64,000 nt of DNA from the NCBI GenBank assembly GCA_019420275.1, contig JAHZHN010000004.1, forward strand, positions 124,001 through 188,000. Direction: 5' to 3'. Numbering within the stretch: the first letter of the stretch is position 1; each line of letters starts with the position of its first letter. Shown piece after piece: positions 8,619 to 17,634 of this stretch. This DNA is from Clostridiales bacterium. GTDB taxonomy: Bacteria > Bacillota > Clostridia > Lachnospirales > Lachnospiraceae. The notes under the pieces were generated by a model. The model was given only the letters and a program-made list of their open reading frames with translations. It did not search any database and had not been told where the DNA came from. Both the position numbers and the translations under genes were made by a program.

Positions 8619-9081
8619 ATTGAAAATAATAAAAAATAACGATAGATTATGTAAAACTTCCTGCCTTTTTTAGGCTAGATGAATGGAATGGTATTCTTTT
8701 CAAATGAGCGTTTTCTAAAAGAATGATACTATCTATATTTATTGAATTGGAAAGTATGGTTGATATTTACGCAGGCTTTTCATATAATAAGAATGCAAAG
8801 GGAACTTTCCGGTATGCAAGGAAAAGTGAACATGAGCATGGAATATTGTGTTAGGAAAGAGAGATTAGCACCTAGCTTTAGAGTTATGACTGCATTTTTA
8901 CAATTGTGCTGTTTGCTCTTATTTTTTTGGATATATGAATGAAGTTTCCTGTTTTTCAATTATTGCAGCCACAGCAATCGGTCGGCTTGTGTATGCAATA
9001 TACTTTAGATATCAAAACACAAAAATCTAAGGTTTCGAAAACTTAAAAAAGAAATTGTATTATATATGGGAGGAATATGAA
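8619..9081. other. 463-base stretch without a convincing gene
   Basis: A 66-codon frame with a TTG start (8742-8942) is the only open frame. It has no ribosome site and no recognisable family, and a hydrophobic tail. It may be a fragment of a decayed regulator. A 5' leader or promoter for the gene at 9082 should lie here, but no clear boxes were found. Confidence 0.4.
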
Positions 9082-9780
9082 ATGGACTGTAAAGTATCTG
9101 AAGCAGAAAAACCAATGTGGAGAGGGGAAATAGCACTGATAGCAGCTGTTATTATAAATAGCTTTGGTGTTGTACTGATGCTCTATTCCGGTTCAGGAAT
9201 ATCGGCTATTTCCAGTGTGCCATTCGCCTTTTCAGAGGTCTTCTCCAATCTTACACTTGGAACATGGACCTATATTTTTCAAGGTTTGTTGGTTTTAAGT
9301 CTTATGATTTTACGGAGACGTTTTGTACCGGAGTATTTATTCAGTTTTGTTGTTGGATTTGCATTTGGAGAATTATTGGACGTCCATGAATTTTGGATTA
9401 ATATTTTACCGGACAGTTTGTTTTGCCGTTTCCTCTATTTTATTATCAGCTACCTGCTGATTAGTTTAGGGATTGCATTGTCCAATCGTTGTTGTCTGCC
9501 GATTGTACCAACGGATCTTTTCCCTAGGGAACTGGCTCAGATTACTGGTATTACATATCCAAGAATTAAAATATCATTTGATGTAATTTGTTTGGCAGTT
9601 ACTGGAGGAATGACCCTTGTATTTCTTGGACATTTGGATGGTCTTGGAATAGGAACAATTCTGGCAGCATTTACCATGGGAAAAACTGTAGGAATCATAG
9701 GTGACTGGCTGGATCGCCGATTCCAGTTCTGTTCTTTTTTAACAAGAAGAAGAGAAAGAGTGAAATGCTCTAATAATTGA
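9082..9780 (+). CDS. YczE-like integral membrane protein
   Basis: This 232-residue protein has five to six hydrophobic segments. It resembles the Bacillus YczE/YitT-type membrane family: an early GSGISAISSVPFAFS segment parallels the AGLGTSPVASVP segment of the broken gene at 3.2-3.65 kb, and GIGTILAAFTMGKTVG is near the C-terminus. The biochemical role of this family is not established. The ATG at 9082 follows GGGAGG by eight bases. An upstream in-frame TTG at 9055 is less likely. It stands alone, ended by a terminator. Confidence 0.8.
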   Translation: MDCKVSEAEKPMWRGEIALIAAVIINSFGVVLMLYSGSGISAISSVPFAFSEVFSNLTLGTWTYIFQGLLVLSLMILRRRFVPEYLFSFVVGFAFGELLDVHEFWINILPDSLFCRFLYFIISYLLISLGIALSNRCCLPIVPTDLFPRELAQITGITYPRIKISFDVICLAVTGGMTLVFLGHLDGLGIGTILAAFTMGKTVGIIGDWLDRRFQFCSFLTRRRERVKCSNN

Positions 9781-9807
9781 AAATATGGATGAAATAGAAG
9801 AAAATAT

Positions 9808-9838
9808 GGCTCGTTCAAAATTGAACGGGCCAGTTTTT
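9808..9838 (+). terminator. rho-independent terminator
   Basis: GGCTCGTTCAA pairs with TTGAACGGGCC across two bases, followed by AGTTTTTT. It ends the YczE-like gene. Confidence 0.85.
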
Positions 9839-9949
9839 TATATTTATACAAAAACTACAGAAGGTTAATAAGAATCAGTTATGTTTTGCCGAATAAGTGA
9901 AGTATAATAGAGGTTATGACAATGGGAATTTAAAAAGGAAGGGAAACCA

Positions 9950-10483
9950 ATGAAAAATGTATTGATTATTTCAAGCTCACCGAGAAAAAAAGGAAATTCA
10001 CAGAGTTTGTGTGAGCAGTTCAAAAAAGGAGCAGAGGCAAAAGGACATCAGGTAAAACTGATACGTATTATGGAGAAGAATATAGGTTTTTGCAGAGCTT
10101 GTGATGGCTGCATGAGAAATGGAGGAACTTGTGTATTAAAAGATGATATGGCTGAAATACTTAAATTATTTCAGAAAGCAGATGTGCTCGTTTTGGCTAC
10201 ACCAGTATATTTTTATGGAATCAGTGCCCAGATGAAAACATTTATCGACCGTACTTATCCTATCTGGCAGCATCTTGGAAAAAAAGAGGTTTATTATATA
10301 ATATCAGCTGGTTTGGGTTTGGATATTGTTGAAAGATCATTGGGTGATTTGAATGGTTTTGTAGAGCATTTGGAAGAATACAAGATTGCGGGAAAGATAT
10401 ATGCAACAAATGTAATGGAAGCCGGCTTAGTCAAGAATCAAAGTGTGTTCAAAGAAGCTTATGATATGGGCTATTCTATATAA
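9950..10483 (+). CDS. flavodoxin-like NAD(P)H-dependent FMN reductase family protein
   Basis: This 177-residue protein belongs to the NADPH-dependent FMN reductase / iron-sulfur flavoprotein family. The FMN phosphate loop SSSPRKKGNS is at residues 8-17. The segment FCRACDGCMRNGGTCVLKDD carries the Cys cluster seen in Fe-S flavoproteins and multimeric flavodoxins. The ATP.YFYGISAQMKTFIDR segment is also typical. It probably reduces quinones or disulfides using a flavin in the cytoplasm. It is monocistronic, with AAGGAAGGG before the ATG. Confidence 0.85.
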   Translation: MKNVLIISSSPRKKGNSQSLCEQFKKGAEAKGHQVKLIRIMEKNIGFCRACDGCMRNGGTCVLKDDMAEILKLFQKADVLVLATPVYFYGISAQMKTFIDRTYPIWQHLGKKEVYYIISAGLGLDIVERSLGDLNGFVEHLEEYKIAGKIYATNVMEAGLVKNQSVFKEAYDMGYSI

Positions 10484-10980
10484 AAATCTTTCTGTACATT
10501 TTACGAGATTCTGATATTAACTTCCAGTCCCTCGAAAAGAGTTTTCAATAGAGTATGATGCTATTTTAGAAAGCAGATATTTTTGAAAAGAAATGTGGAT
10601 GCGGAGCTAATGACAAAGGGACTCTCTAATTTGGAGATGGCTGTACTTTTGGCATCTCTTGCAAAAATAATAAAGTAGCAGATTAAACAATGCGGTTGTC
10701 GCAAATTTTGCGACGGTTGAAATATTGATTAATTAGTACAGTTATGACTTTCATTGCGTAGTCAAATTTTCGCGGACAAATCAAATATAAAATCTGTTAC
10801 CCTGGAGGTAGTTTGTATGTCCAGAAAAACATGGGATGGACTATGTTTTGATTGGAGATGATTACAGAACAGATACAGGAAGCAAAGGGCGTAATGAAGA
10901 AGTTGTAAGTAAAAAATGAATGGCAATGATTCAAAAGAGAAGAAATTGTGCTGAATGAATATGTTTATAGATGATACAGT
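10484..10980. other. about 500 bases of degenerate intergenic DNA
   Basis: Only short coding-like fragments are visible. A 22-codon ATG frame (10610-10678) extends upstream to about 39 codons without a start. Another fragment (about 10838-10918) reads DYVLIGDDYRTDTGSKGRNEE. The latter faintly recalls small transposon proteins, but I cannot support a family. The stretch fits the decayed character of the island. Confidence 0.4.
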
Positions 10981-11034
10981 AAAGCGGCGGTATTCCTAAA
11001 GCGGTGGTATTCCTAAAAAGGAATATCGCCGCTT
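10981..11034. terminator. hairpin with a tandemly duplicated left arm, downstream of the toxin gene
   Basis: AAAGCGGCGGTATTCCT and AAAGCGGTGGTATTCCT are tandem copies (10981-10997, 10998-11014). Both can pair with AGGAATATCGCCGCTT (11019-11034). Only one can pair at a time, so alternative hairpins are possible. It lies about 130 bases past the Doc gene stop and probably ends that minus-strand operon. Confidence 0.55.
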
Positions 11035-11164
11035 GTTGTATATGAGTAAATATATGCTTTATGGGATGATCATATTTCTTTACTGCCTGTGGCAAGACTG
11101 CATGATTAAGCAAGAGATGATGCTCGGCGGTATAGAGAAAAAGTCATCCCCAGGAAAAGGCCCT

Positions 11165-11542
11165 TTAAATCTGATGTGTGAGTATCCAGTCCAGTAAATC
11201 GGAAGACTGAATGGTGTCTGCTGCTAACCGCAGGATGACATCCGACAATTCTGTTTGGGTATGCTGTAATTCAATCCCGTTTAAAGCGAGAAACACCAGC
11301 ATGACATGTACGCCAATGCGTTTGTTTCCGTCTACAAAGGGATGATTTTTTACCAGACCAAAGCAAAGACGGGCTGCCTTTTGCTGGAGTGATGGATAGA
11401 CATCTTCTCCATCAAAGGTTTGAAAGGGTGCGTTTAGAGCAGAGTCCAGCATCCCTTCATTGCGCAGGCCGGATGAACCTGCGGTTTCTGCAACGAGTTG
11501 TTCATACAATAAAAATATCTGTGATTTGGATAATCGGATCAT
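11165..11542 (-). CDS. doc: Doc-type (death-on-curing) Fic-fold toxin
   Basis: This 125-residue protein has the core motif HPFVDGNKRIG (about residues 67-77), the HPFxxGNxR-type signature of Fic/Doc enzymes with its catalytic His. Doc proteins phosphorylate elongation factor Tu and halt translation, and full-length Fic enzymes AMPylate. At about 125 residues this fits Doc. Its start codon overlaps the stop of the antitoxin gene by four bases, so the two are translationally coupled. The motif appears intact, so the toxin is probably active. Confidence 0.92.
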   Translation of the reverse strand: MIRLSKSQIFLLYEQLVAETAGSSGLRNEGMLDSALNAPFQTFDGEDVYPSLQQKAARLCFGLVKNHPFVDGNKRIGVHVMLVFLALNGIELQHTQTELSDVILRLAADTIQSSDLLDWILTHQI

Positions 11543-11781
11543 TTTGCAAGTTCCTCGTAAGCCTGCCGATTCTTTTCGATGAGCCGTTTGGAAACAGCCA
11601 TGACATCTTCATCGGCAGCAATCTGTTCCTGTTCAGCGGCACTAAATTCCATGACCAGATACCGGGGAACATTGTTTTTTAATATGATGACAGAACCATT
11701 CTCATCTACCAGGCGGGCCACTTTAGAGAAGTTTTGATTGGCATCAGTAATGGAAACCAGATTTTTAGTGTTGATATTCAT
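11539..11781 (-). CDS. phd: Phd/YefM-type antitoxin
   Basis: This 80-residue protein has an N-terminal DNA-binding part with the family pattern NLVSITDANQNFSKVARLVD and PRYLVMEFS. An acidic C-terminal tail would cover the toxin. It comes first in the operon, with GGGAGG before its ATG. Phd proteins neutralise Doc and repress their own promoter. An operator palindrome was not identified. Confidence 0.9.
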   Translation of the reverse strand: MNINTKNLVSITDANQNFSKVARLVDENGSVIILKNNVPRYLVMEFSAAEQEQIAADEDVMAVSKRLIEKNRQAYEELAK

Positions 11782-12272
11782 AACGAAACCTCCCTTTGCT
11801 GTTTTTACTTTTATTATATCCGAGAATAGGAGAAGTTCAACCTATTTTTATAAAAATTACAGGCAGAGGTGTTCAAAATCTCTGTAGTGAAACAGCTGGA
11901 GAACAGCATGGAGTAAATGCATAAATTTGAGAAGAATTTTTTAACTGGTGGCGGCAGTCAATGCAGTGTCACCAGGGAGACAATTGCAAGAAAGCGCTTA
12001 TATCCGAAGACGTGTTCCGATGTTTCCGGGGCATCATCGAGAAACAGAAAGTGCTACCCATGTAAAATTGCAAGATATAACCGACCTCAGAAGTTGGAGA
12101 TTCCAGAAACTTGTTGGGTTATTTACCATTTATGTTTTTTGTCGTCATTATGTATGAGTGATATGTAAATTATTGTGTAAATCTTGAAAAACATCAACCA
12201 TTTGGTTTATAATATAATTTAACGTTATTGTGTCTTCACGTAAGTGAGATTTAGCTGGAAAATGGTGAGAAT
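11782..12272. other. intergenic region with a promoter for the HTH gene
   Basis: Two overlapping plus-strand frames (11917-12168, 11948-12157) lack ribosome sites and family features. Near the right end TTGAAA (12184-12189) and TATAAT (12208-12213) with an 18-base spacer form a good promoter for the gene at 12273. The minus-strand promoter for phd-doc must also lie here. Confidence 0.5.
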
Positions 12273-12494
12273 ATGAGCACATCTAATTTAATTAAAGAAC
12301 TTTGTAAAGAAAAAGGAATAAGTGTATCTGAGTTGGCTAGACGTATTGGTCAGACACCTCAGAATTTCAGTAAAAAATTGAAGAGAGAGACTGTAAGTAC
12401 AGAAGAGCTTATGCTCATTGCAAATGAGCTTGGAGTTATTTTTGAACAATCATATATTCTCGAAAACGGTAAAAAGTTATCGATCACCAATTAA
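12273..12494 (+). CDS. small Xre/Cro-type helix-turn-helix protein
   Basis: This 73-residue protein is almost entirely one Cro/C1-type HTH (residues 4-60), with the typical stretch SVSELARRIGQTPQNFSKKL. It resembles the stand-alone HTH proteins of Clostridial mobile elements that control neighbouring genes. A promoter lies upstream (12184-12213). The McrBC locus begins about 280 bases downstream, so it may regulate restriction, but no operator was seen. The 12495-12773 gap shows only a frame without a start codon and a weak coding look. Confidence 0.85.
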   Translation: MSTSNLIKELCKEKGISVSELARRIGQTPQNFSKKLKRETVSTEELMLIANELGVIFEQSYILENGKKLSITN

Positions 12495-12773
12495 CTGTCC
12501 GAATTTTTGTATCATTAAGATGGCATAGAAGGGAAAGGCAGTTTTGATTGCTGCAGCGTTAATAGCTGCGAGAAAGATGAAAGTAACCCGAAAGTGATAC
12601 AGATGGTCTATGTATTTAAGTGGGCAGCTATTGTTCATAGAGCGCAGATTCTTGTAAAAGGGGCAGTAGACGCAGCACGAGTTTCTTGGCGGGTAAATAC
12701 TGATAATGAAAAGCTATACAAAATTATCTTCGTGCGAATCGGCCGGTAAAAAAATTCTACAAGACGTTTGTCT

Positions 12774-15700
12774 ATGATGGATGACTTTCTGAATAAATCA
12801 TATCCATCAGGATTGAATGGTGAAGACGAATTAAAAATGAACAGTCAGCCATATAAAATAAGTGATCTGTTTGAATTTATATGTAACGTATACACAGAGG
12901 TGATGAGGAAAATGCAGACAATTGATATTGATTACAGAGGTGTTTTGGAATACTTAGAAAACAATCAAGAGGTCCCATATTCAAATCCAGAAGCACCTGG
13001 AATTAATCAAGATGAAAAAAATAGATTACTAGAAGTTAAGCAGAAAGGACAGGCGGCTGTTGCAGAAATGAAAAAGATGGCTAACAGATGCGAATCTCTA
13101 TACGGATTGGATAAGTGCCTGCCTATTTCATGGCTTGATGGATCTAATACGAAAACAAGGAAGTATCTCTGGGTACAGATGAAGTATAAAGAATATATTT
13201 CAAGCCCGGTTAGCATTTCCTTGTTTGTTGAAAAAATTAAAAGAGGAGTTGTTTATCGTATCAGTTTAGAAATACAAAATGATGGTACAGACAAAGCTAC
13301 TATGGCCAAGTATCATTCTCATTTAGATATGCCAATCCAGGATGGTATGGTGTATGTGGCAGGGAGTAATCAATGGGGCCGACCAGACATTATTTCTGAC
13401 TCTCAGGAAAGAATCAAAGAACAGATTAGTTATGGAAAAATCAGGAAGGTTCAGCTTTGTATCTATGTTGAGCCTGCTGAGGGAAAAACCAATGAGCAGT
13501 ACGATGCAGAAATCATGGAAGCAGTAAAGAAATTGATTCCTTACTACGAGCATGTAATTGGCAAGAATACAGAGGTTCATAAGAGAGCATGGCTTATTAC
13601 ATGGAACCCTGAAAACTGGACTTGGGAGAATTATGAAGAGTGGTGCGTGGATACAAAGAATGGCATCACTCATGAAATAGGTTGGACTTGTGCAAGTAGG
13701 CAGCCGGCAATTGACGATGAAATTTTCTTGATGAAAACAGGAGATAAACCAAGAGGAATTATGGCGCATGGTCATGTTTCTACTGAATCTTATGAGGCAC
13801 CTCATTATGACGATGAAAAGGCTGCAGAAGGGATTAAATTAAATCATATAGATGTAGAGTTCGATTGGATTCAGGACTATGAAAACGAACCTATGTTGAT
13901 ACAAGACGATCTTAAAGTAAAATATCCTCAGCAGCAATGGAGTCCGGTAGAATCTGGCATTGAGATCAAAGAGCCAATATTAACAATGGTAAGAAAAGAA
14001 TGGCAGAAGCTTATTGATGTTAAAGATGAGTACTGGCCATCTTATAAAGAATATCCAGTAGACCTTACGAAAGAAGACTGGAAACGATTTATAGAAGAAG
14101 TCGAATATCCTAAATATAAGGGGTGTATTAGAGTCCTTAAATGTTTTATTGAAATTGGAGGAATAGCTTCGTGTAAGCAGCTTTCTGATGCATATGGCGG
14201 ACATCCAACAGCCTATACAAGCAGTGTATATAACACAAGCAGAAGAGCATTACAGTTCTTCAAAATGGAACCTTGTCCAGATGGTGAGGCTAAAAGATAT
14301 TTTCCGATTGCATTCTTGGGTCGCTCTGGAGGCAATGCCGATAACGGCAATTATATATACAAGATGCGTAAGGAATTGAAGGAGGCGTTACAGGAAATGG
14401 ATTTAGAAAGTATTAATACTGAATACAAAAATGATGATCAGAAGAATATATCATTATTTGATAAAAATATAATTCTGTACGGCCCTCCAGGAACAGGGAA
14501 GACCTATAGTACAACTATTTATGCTGTTGCTATTTGTGATGGTATTGATATCGATAAAGTAAAAGTAATGGATTATGCAGAGGTTATGGCTCGCTATAAA
14601 GATCTTGTTTCGGCAGGAAGAGTTGCATTTACGACATTTCATCAGTCTTATGGATATGAAGAGTTTATTGAAGGAATCAAACCTATTGTAGATAGTGAAA
14701 AGAAAGATATAGGTTATACCATCGAACCAGGTGTATTTAAGAGTTTCTGTTCAGCTGCAAGAAAGAAAACAGTAATCGCAAAGGATGACATTCCGGATGT
14801 AAGCTACGCACGTGTTTGGTGTATTCTTCTTGATGGAACAGGAGTTTCTGATTTAAAAACACGTTGTTTTGAAGAAGGAACGATTCGTATTGGATGGCAT
14901 GAAAGTCCTGAAATAATTACTGAAGAAACAGATAGTTTGAATGATAAAGTTCGTAGAATCCTATTAAATTTCCAAGATGAAATGGAAGTTGGTGATATTG
15001 TTGTTACAGAAAGAAGCAATAAGTCAATTGATGGAATTGGTATTGTCACAGGGGATTATGAATTTGAAACAGACAGTAACGAACATTGGCCAAGAAAGCG
15101 AAACGTCAAATGGCTGATGATTGGTAAAGAAATTGACTTGACAGAGCTGAATGCCGGTAAGAATCTGGACCGTAAAACAGTATATGCTTTAAACCGAATT
15201 GAAGCAGATAAGATTTTAGAACTTGTGAATAATCCATCAGAAGTTGTGATTGAAGAGAAAACAAATCCGTTTGTATTTGTTATCGATGAAATTAATAGAG
15301 GCAACCTATCAAAGATTTTTGGTGAGCTGATTACGTTAATCGAAGATACAAAGCGCGAAGGAATGGATGAACAGGCATCGGCTATTCTTCCTTATTCAGG
15401 CGATTCATTTAGTGTTCCTTCTAATGTGTATATTCTTGGTACTATGAATACTGCAGATAGATCAATTGCTTTAATGGATACGGCTCTTCGCAGACGATTC
15501 CAGTTTATTGAGATGATGCCGGATGCTGACGTGCTTCGTGCAATTGGTGCAGACAAGGTAGATGATTTGGATGTAGCAGCAATGCTTGAGAAGATAAATG
15601 AACGTATTACGTTCCTGTATGATAGAGAGCATACAATTGGACATTCGTTTTTTACAAAGCTTGCTAACAGTCCGGATATTGATACATTACAGGCTATTTT

Positions 15701-15941
15701 TAAAAAATCAGTAATTCCTCTTCTTCAGGAATACTTCTATGAAGATTACCAGAAGATACAGTTGGTTCTTGGCGATAATGGAAAGACTGATCCAAAAACT
15801 AAGTTTATCTTAGATGAGGAAGTAAAAGTAAAGAATATATTCAAGGGTAACGCTGATGATGTAATTGACCTTCCAGAAAAGAAGTATTCCATCAATTTGG
15901 AGGCGTTCTCAAATATTGAAAGTTATAAACAGATTATTTAA
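12774..15941 (+). CDS. mcrB: McrB-like AAA+ GTPase/DNA-recognition subunit of a type IV restriction system
   Basis: This protein of about 1055 residues is far longer than E. coli McrB (459). An MrcB-like N-terminal domain (about 25-180) is followed by an EVE-like domain (about 275-370, with GIMAHGHV). A linker domain (about 400-530) precedes the AAA+ motor. Walker A is GPPGTGKT (about 570) and Walker B is VFVIDEINRGN (about 838). Between them sits an extra module of about 150 residues (ILLDGTGVSD, GTIRIGWHES, GDIVVTERSN, GIGIVTG), which looks like a second EVE/PUA-type base reader. McrB proteins bind modified DNA, hydrolyse GTP and drive the McrC nuclease. The start is uncertain because no good ribosome site precedes TTG 12768, ATG 12774 or ATG 12777. 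Confidence 0.88.
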   Translation: MMDDFLNKSYPSGLNGEDELKMNSQPYKISDLFEFICNVYTEVMRKMQTIDIDYRGVLEYLENNQEVPYSNPEAPGINQDEKNRLLEVKQKGQAAVAEMKKMANRCESLYGLDKCLPISWLDGSNTKTRKYLWVQMKYKEYISSPVSISLFVEKIKRGVVYRISLEIQNDGTDKATMAKYHSHLDMPIQDGMVYVAGSNQWGRPDIISDSQERIKEQISYGKIRKVQLCIYVEPAEGKTNEQYDAEIMEAVKKLIPYYEHVIGKNTEVHKRAWLITWNPENWTWENYEEWCVDTKNGITHEIGWTCASRQPAIDDEIFLMKTGDKPRGIMAHGHVSTESYEAPHYDDEKAAEGIKLNHIDVEFDWIQDYENEPMLIQDDLKVKYPQQQWSPVESGIEIKEPILTMVRKEWQKLIDVKDEYWPSYKEYPVDLTKEDWKRFIEEVEYPKYKGCIRVLKCFIEIGGIASCKQLSDAYGGHPTAYTSSVYNTSRRALQFFKMEPCPDGEAKRYFPIAFLGRSGGNADNGNYIYKMRKELKEALQEMDLESINTEYKNDDQKNISLFDKNIILYGPPGTGKTYSTTIYAVAICDGIDIDKVKVMDYAEVMARYKDLVSAGRVAFTTFHQSYGYEEFIEGIKPIVDSEKKDIGYTIEPGVFKSFCSAARKKTVIAKDDIPDVSYARVWCILLDGTGVSDLKTRCFEEGTIRIGWHESPEIITEETDSLNDKVRRILLNFQDEMEVGDIVVTERSNKSIDGIGIVTGDYEFETDSNEHWPRKRNVKWLMIGKEIDLTELNAGKNLDRKTVYALNRIEADKILELVNNPSEVVIEEKTNPFVFVIDEINRGNLSKIFGELITLIEDTKREGMDEQASAILPYSGDSFSVPSNVYILGTMNTADRSIALMDTALRRRFQFIEMMPDADVLRAIGADKVDDLDVAAMLEKINERITFLYDREHTIGHSFFTKLANSPDIDTLQAIFKKSVIPLLQEYFYEDYQKIQLVLGDNGKTDPKTKFILDEEVKVKNIFKGNADDVIDLPEKKYSINLEAFSNIESYKQII

Positions 15942-15979
15942 GCAGACGTTTATCAGAAAGAAAAGGAGGAGCGAACCAG

Positions 15980-16289
15980 ATGAAAAAGCTATCAAAAGAT
16001 AGTGAATTATATAAGGACGTCAGCAGAGGAAGATTTTGAGAAGTTTAGTTCTTGGAAAGACAAGAAAGCAGAACAGGAGATTTGTGAAGAACATAAGGTG
16101 TTACTTGTTTCGCTTGCAAATTTCCTTTACAAAATTGAGTTTGATGAAAAGGAGAAGAAATTATTCTGGAAGTCATTAAAGAAAAATAAGAAGATGCTCG
16201 AATTAATGAATATCTCTAAAAAAGAATTTAGTATCAAAGTGGTAGATGCTGTTTTGGAAGCACTGAGCCATCAATACAAACATGCATAA
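15980..16289 (+). pseudogene. small unknown gene between mcrB and mcrC, probably frameshifted
   Basis: An excellent AAAAGGAGGAG site precedes ATG 15980, but this frame ends after 19 codons at 16037-16039. The next frame, open from a GTG at 16002 to 16289, encodes a charged helical protein (SAEEDFEKFSSWKDKKAEQ onward, about 90 residues). Moving one base near 16013-16022 would join the two into a protein of about 103 residues. Either a real +1 shift broke the gene or a base is wrong in the sequence. The family is not recognised. Its place inside mcrBC suggests an accessory subunit. Confidence 0.55.
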
Positions 16290-16323
16290 GCTTTGATGAC
16301 AGGATATAAACGGTGGTGAAGCA

Positions 16324-17634
16324 ATGGACAAACTGTTAGAGGTGAGAGAGTTTGATACTATCACCGGAAATGCAGAATTTGAACATGATGAAAAATATAG
16401 ATATCTCGATACAGTTGCTTTTCTGAATCTTGTAGAGTTTATCCATGAATTCTCAGGAAATGAAGAGAATGCGGATGCTCTGAACTTCATGCGTATAAGC
16501 TATAAGCGGAATGTTGGAGATGTAGTTATCATTAAGAACTATGTTGGTCTTATTCAGATGAAGAATGGATATCAGGTACAGGTGCTTCCTAAAATCAGTT
16601 TTGATTCTGGAGAGGATATAGGTAATAAGGAAACCAAAAGAGTCTTTTTAAAGATGCTGAAAAGCATGAAAAATTTTCCTGGTAAGGTTTTCAATGATGC
16701 CAATCTAAAAGTTGACCGAATGAATCTCTATGAGATCTTCATCAATATGTATTTGCAGGAAGTAAGACATCTTGTTAAACGAGGTATTAAATCTGCGTAT
16801 GTTAGACAGGAGGATAACCTTAGATATTACAAAGGGAAAATACTTACTAGCCAGCATATCAGAAATAACGTTGCACATACAGAACGCTTCTATGTGGCAT
16901 TTGATGAGTTTCATCCAAATAGGCCGGAGAACAGATTGATAAAAGTAACTTTATTAAAGCTTCAACAGTTGACAAGCAGTGCAGAAAATGCAAAAGAAAT
17001 AAGACAATTATTGACGGCATTTGGGATGGTTGATCCTTCTATAAATTATGCTAAGGATTTCTCTCAGGTTACTATTGATAGGAATACAAAGGATTATGAG
17101 GCACTCATGCATTGGTCTAAGGTATTCCTGCTTAATAAATCATTTACAACTTTCTCAGGAAAGAGTACATCAAGAGCTCTGTTATTCCCGATGGAAAGTG
17201 TATATGAAAGTTATGTTGCACAGCAGATGAAGAAGATATTCGTTCCAGCGGGATGGGAAGTCTCTAGCCAGGACAAAGGATATTACTTGTTTACTGAGCC
17301 AAGAAGGCAGTTCGCGCTTCGTCCTGATATCGTGTGTCAGCGAGACGATAGAACGGTAATCATGGATACAAAGTGGAAGAGTCTTATTAAAAACGAGCGT
17401 GCGAACTATGGTATTTCTCAAAGTGATATGTATCAGATGTATGCATACTCAAAGAAATATGGAACTTCGGAAATATGGTTATTGTATCCGCTAAATGATG
17501 AGATGCGTGGACATAATGAAATAAAGTTCAAGTCTGGAGATGGAACAACGGTCAGAATTCATTTTGTTGATGTGGCGCATATTGAAGAAACGCTGATTGA
17601 ATTAAGAGATAAGCTGGAGGTGAATGAATCTTGA
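16324..17634 (+). CDS. mcrC: McrC-like nuclease subunit
   Basis: This 436-residue protein has the McrC layout. An N-terminal beta-rich region contacts McrB, and a C-terminal PD-(D/E)xK nuclease has ALRPDIV (about 330) and VIMDTKWK (about 346), followed by SQSDMYQMYAYSKKY. Those acidic residues and the Lys would bind Mg2+ and cut DNA. With McrB it forms a complex that cleaves foreign DNA carrying modified bases. The next gene overlaps its stop codon (TTGA), showing operon organisation. The catalytic motifs are intact, so restriction activity is plausible. Confidence 0.9.
   Translation: MDKLLEVREFDTITGNAEFEHDEKYRYLDTVAFLNLVEFIHEFSGNEENADALNFMRISYKRNVGDVVIIKNYVGLIQMKNGYQVQVLPKISFDSGEDIGNKETKRVFLKMLKSMKNFPGKVFNDANLKVDRMNLYEIFINMYLQEVRHLVKRGIKSAYVRQEDNLRYYKGKILTSQHIRNNVAHTERFYVAFDEFHPNRPENRLIKVTLLKLQQLTSSAENAKEIRQLLTAFGMVDPSINYAKDFSQVTIDRNTKDYEALMHWSKVFLLNKSFTTFSGKSTSRALLFPMESVYESYVAQQMKKIFVPAGWEVSSQDKGYYLFTEPRRQFALRPDIVCQRDDRTVIMDTKWKSLIKNERANYGISQSDMYQMYAYSKKYGTSEIWLLYPLNDEMRGHNEIKFKSGDGTTVRIHFVDVAHIEETLIELRDKLEVNES

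Noticed and set aside
8742..8942. 66-codon plus-strand frame between two membrane protein genes
   Set aside because: It uses a TTG without a ribosome site, has no recognisable family and a composition typical of decayed DNA.
11917..12168. Two overlapping frames before the HTH gene
   Set aside because: No ribosome sites and no motifs; they are interleaved in the same DNA and lie upstream of a good promoter.
12495..12747. Long open frame without a start codon leading toward mcrB
   Set aside because: It begins after a TAA, lacks a plausible start except an internal ATG at 12603 with no ribosome site, and shows no family.
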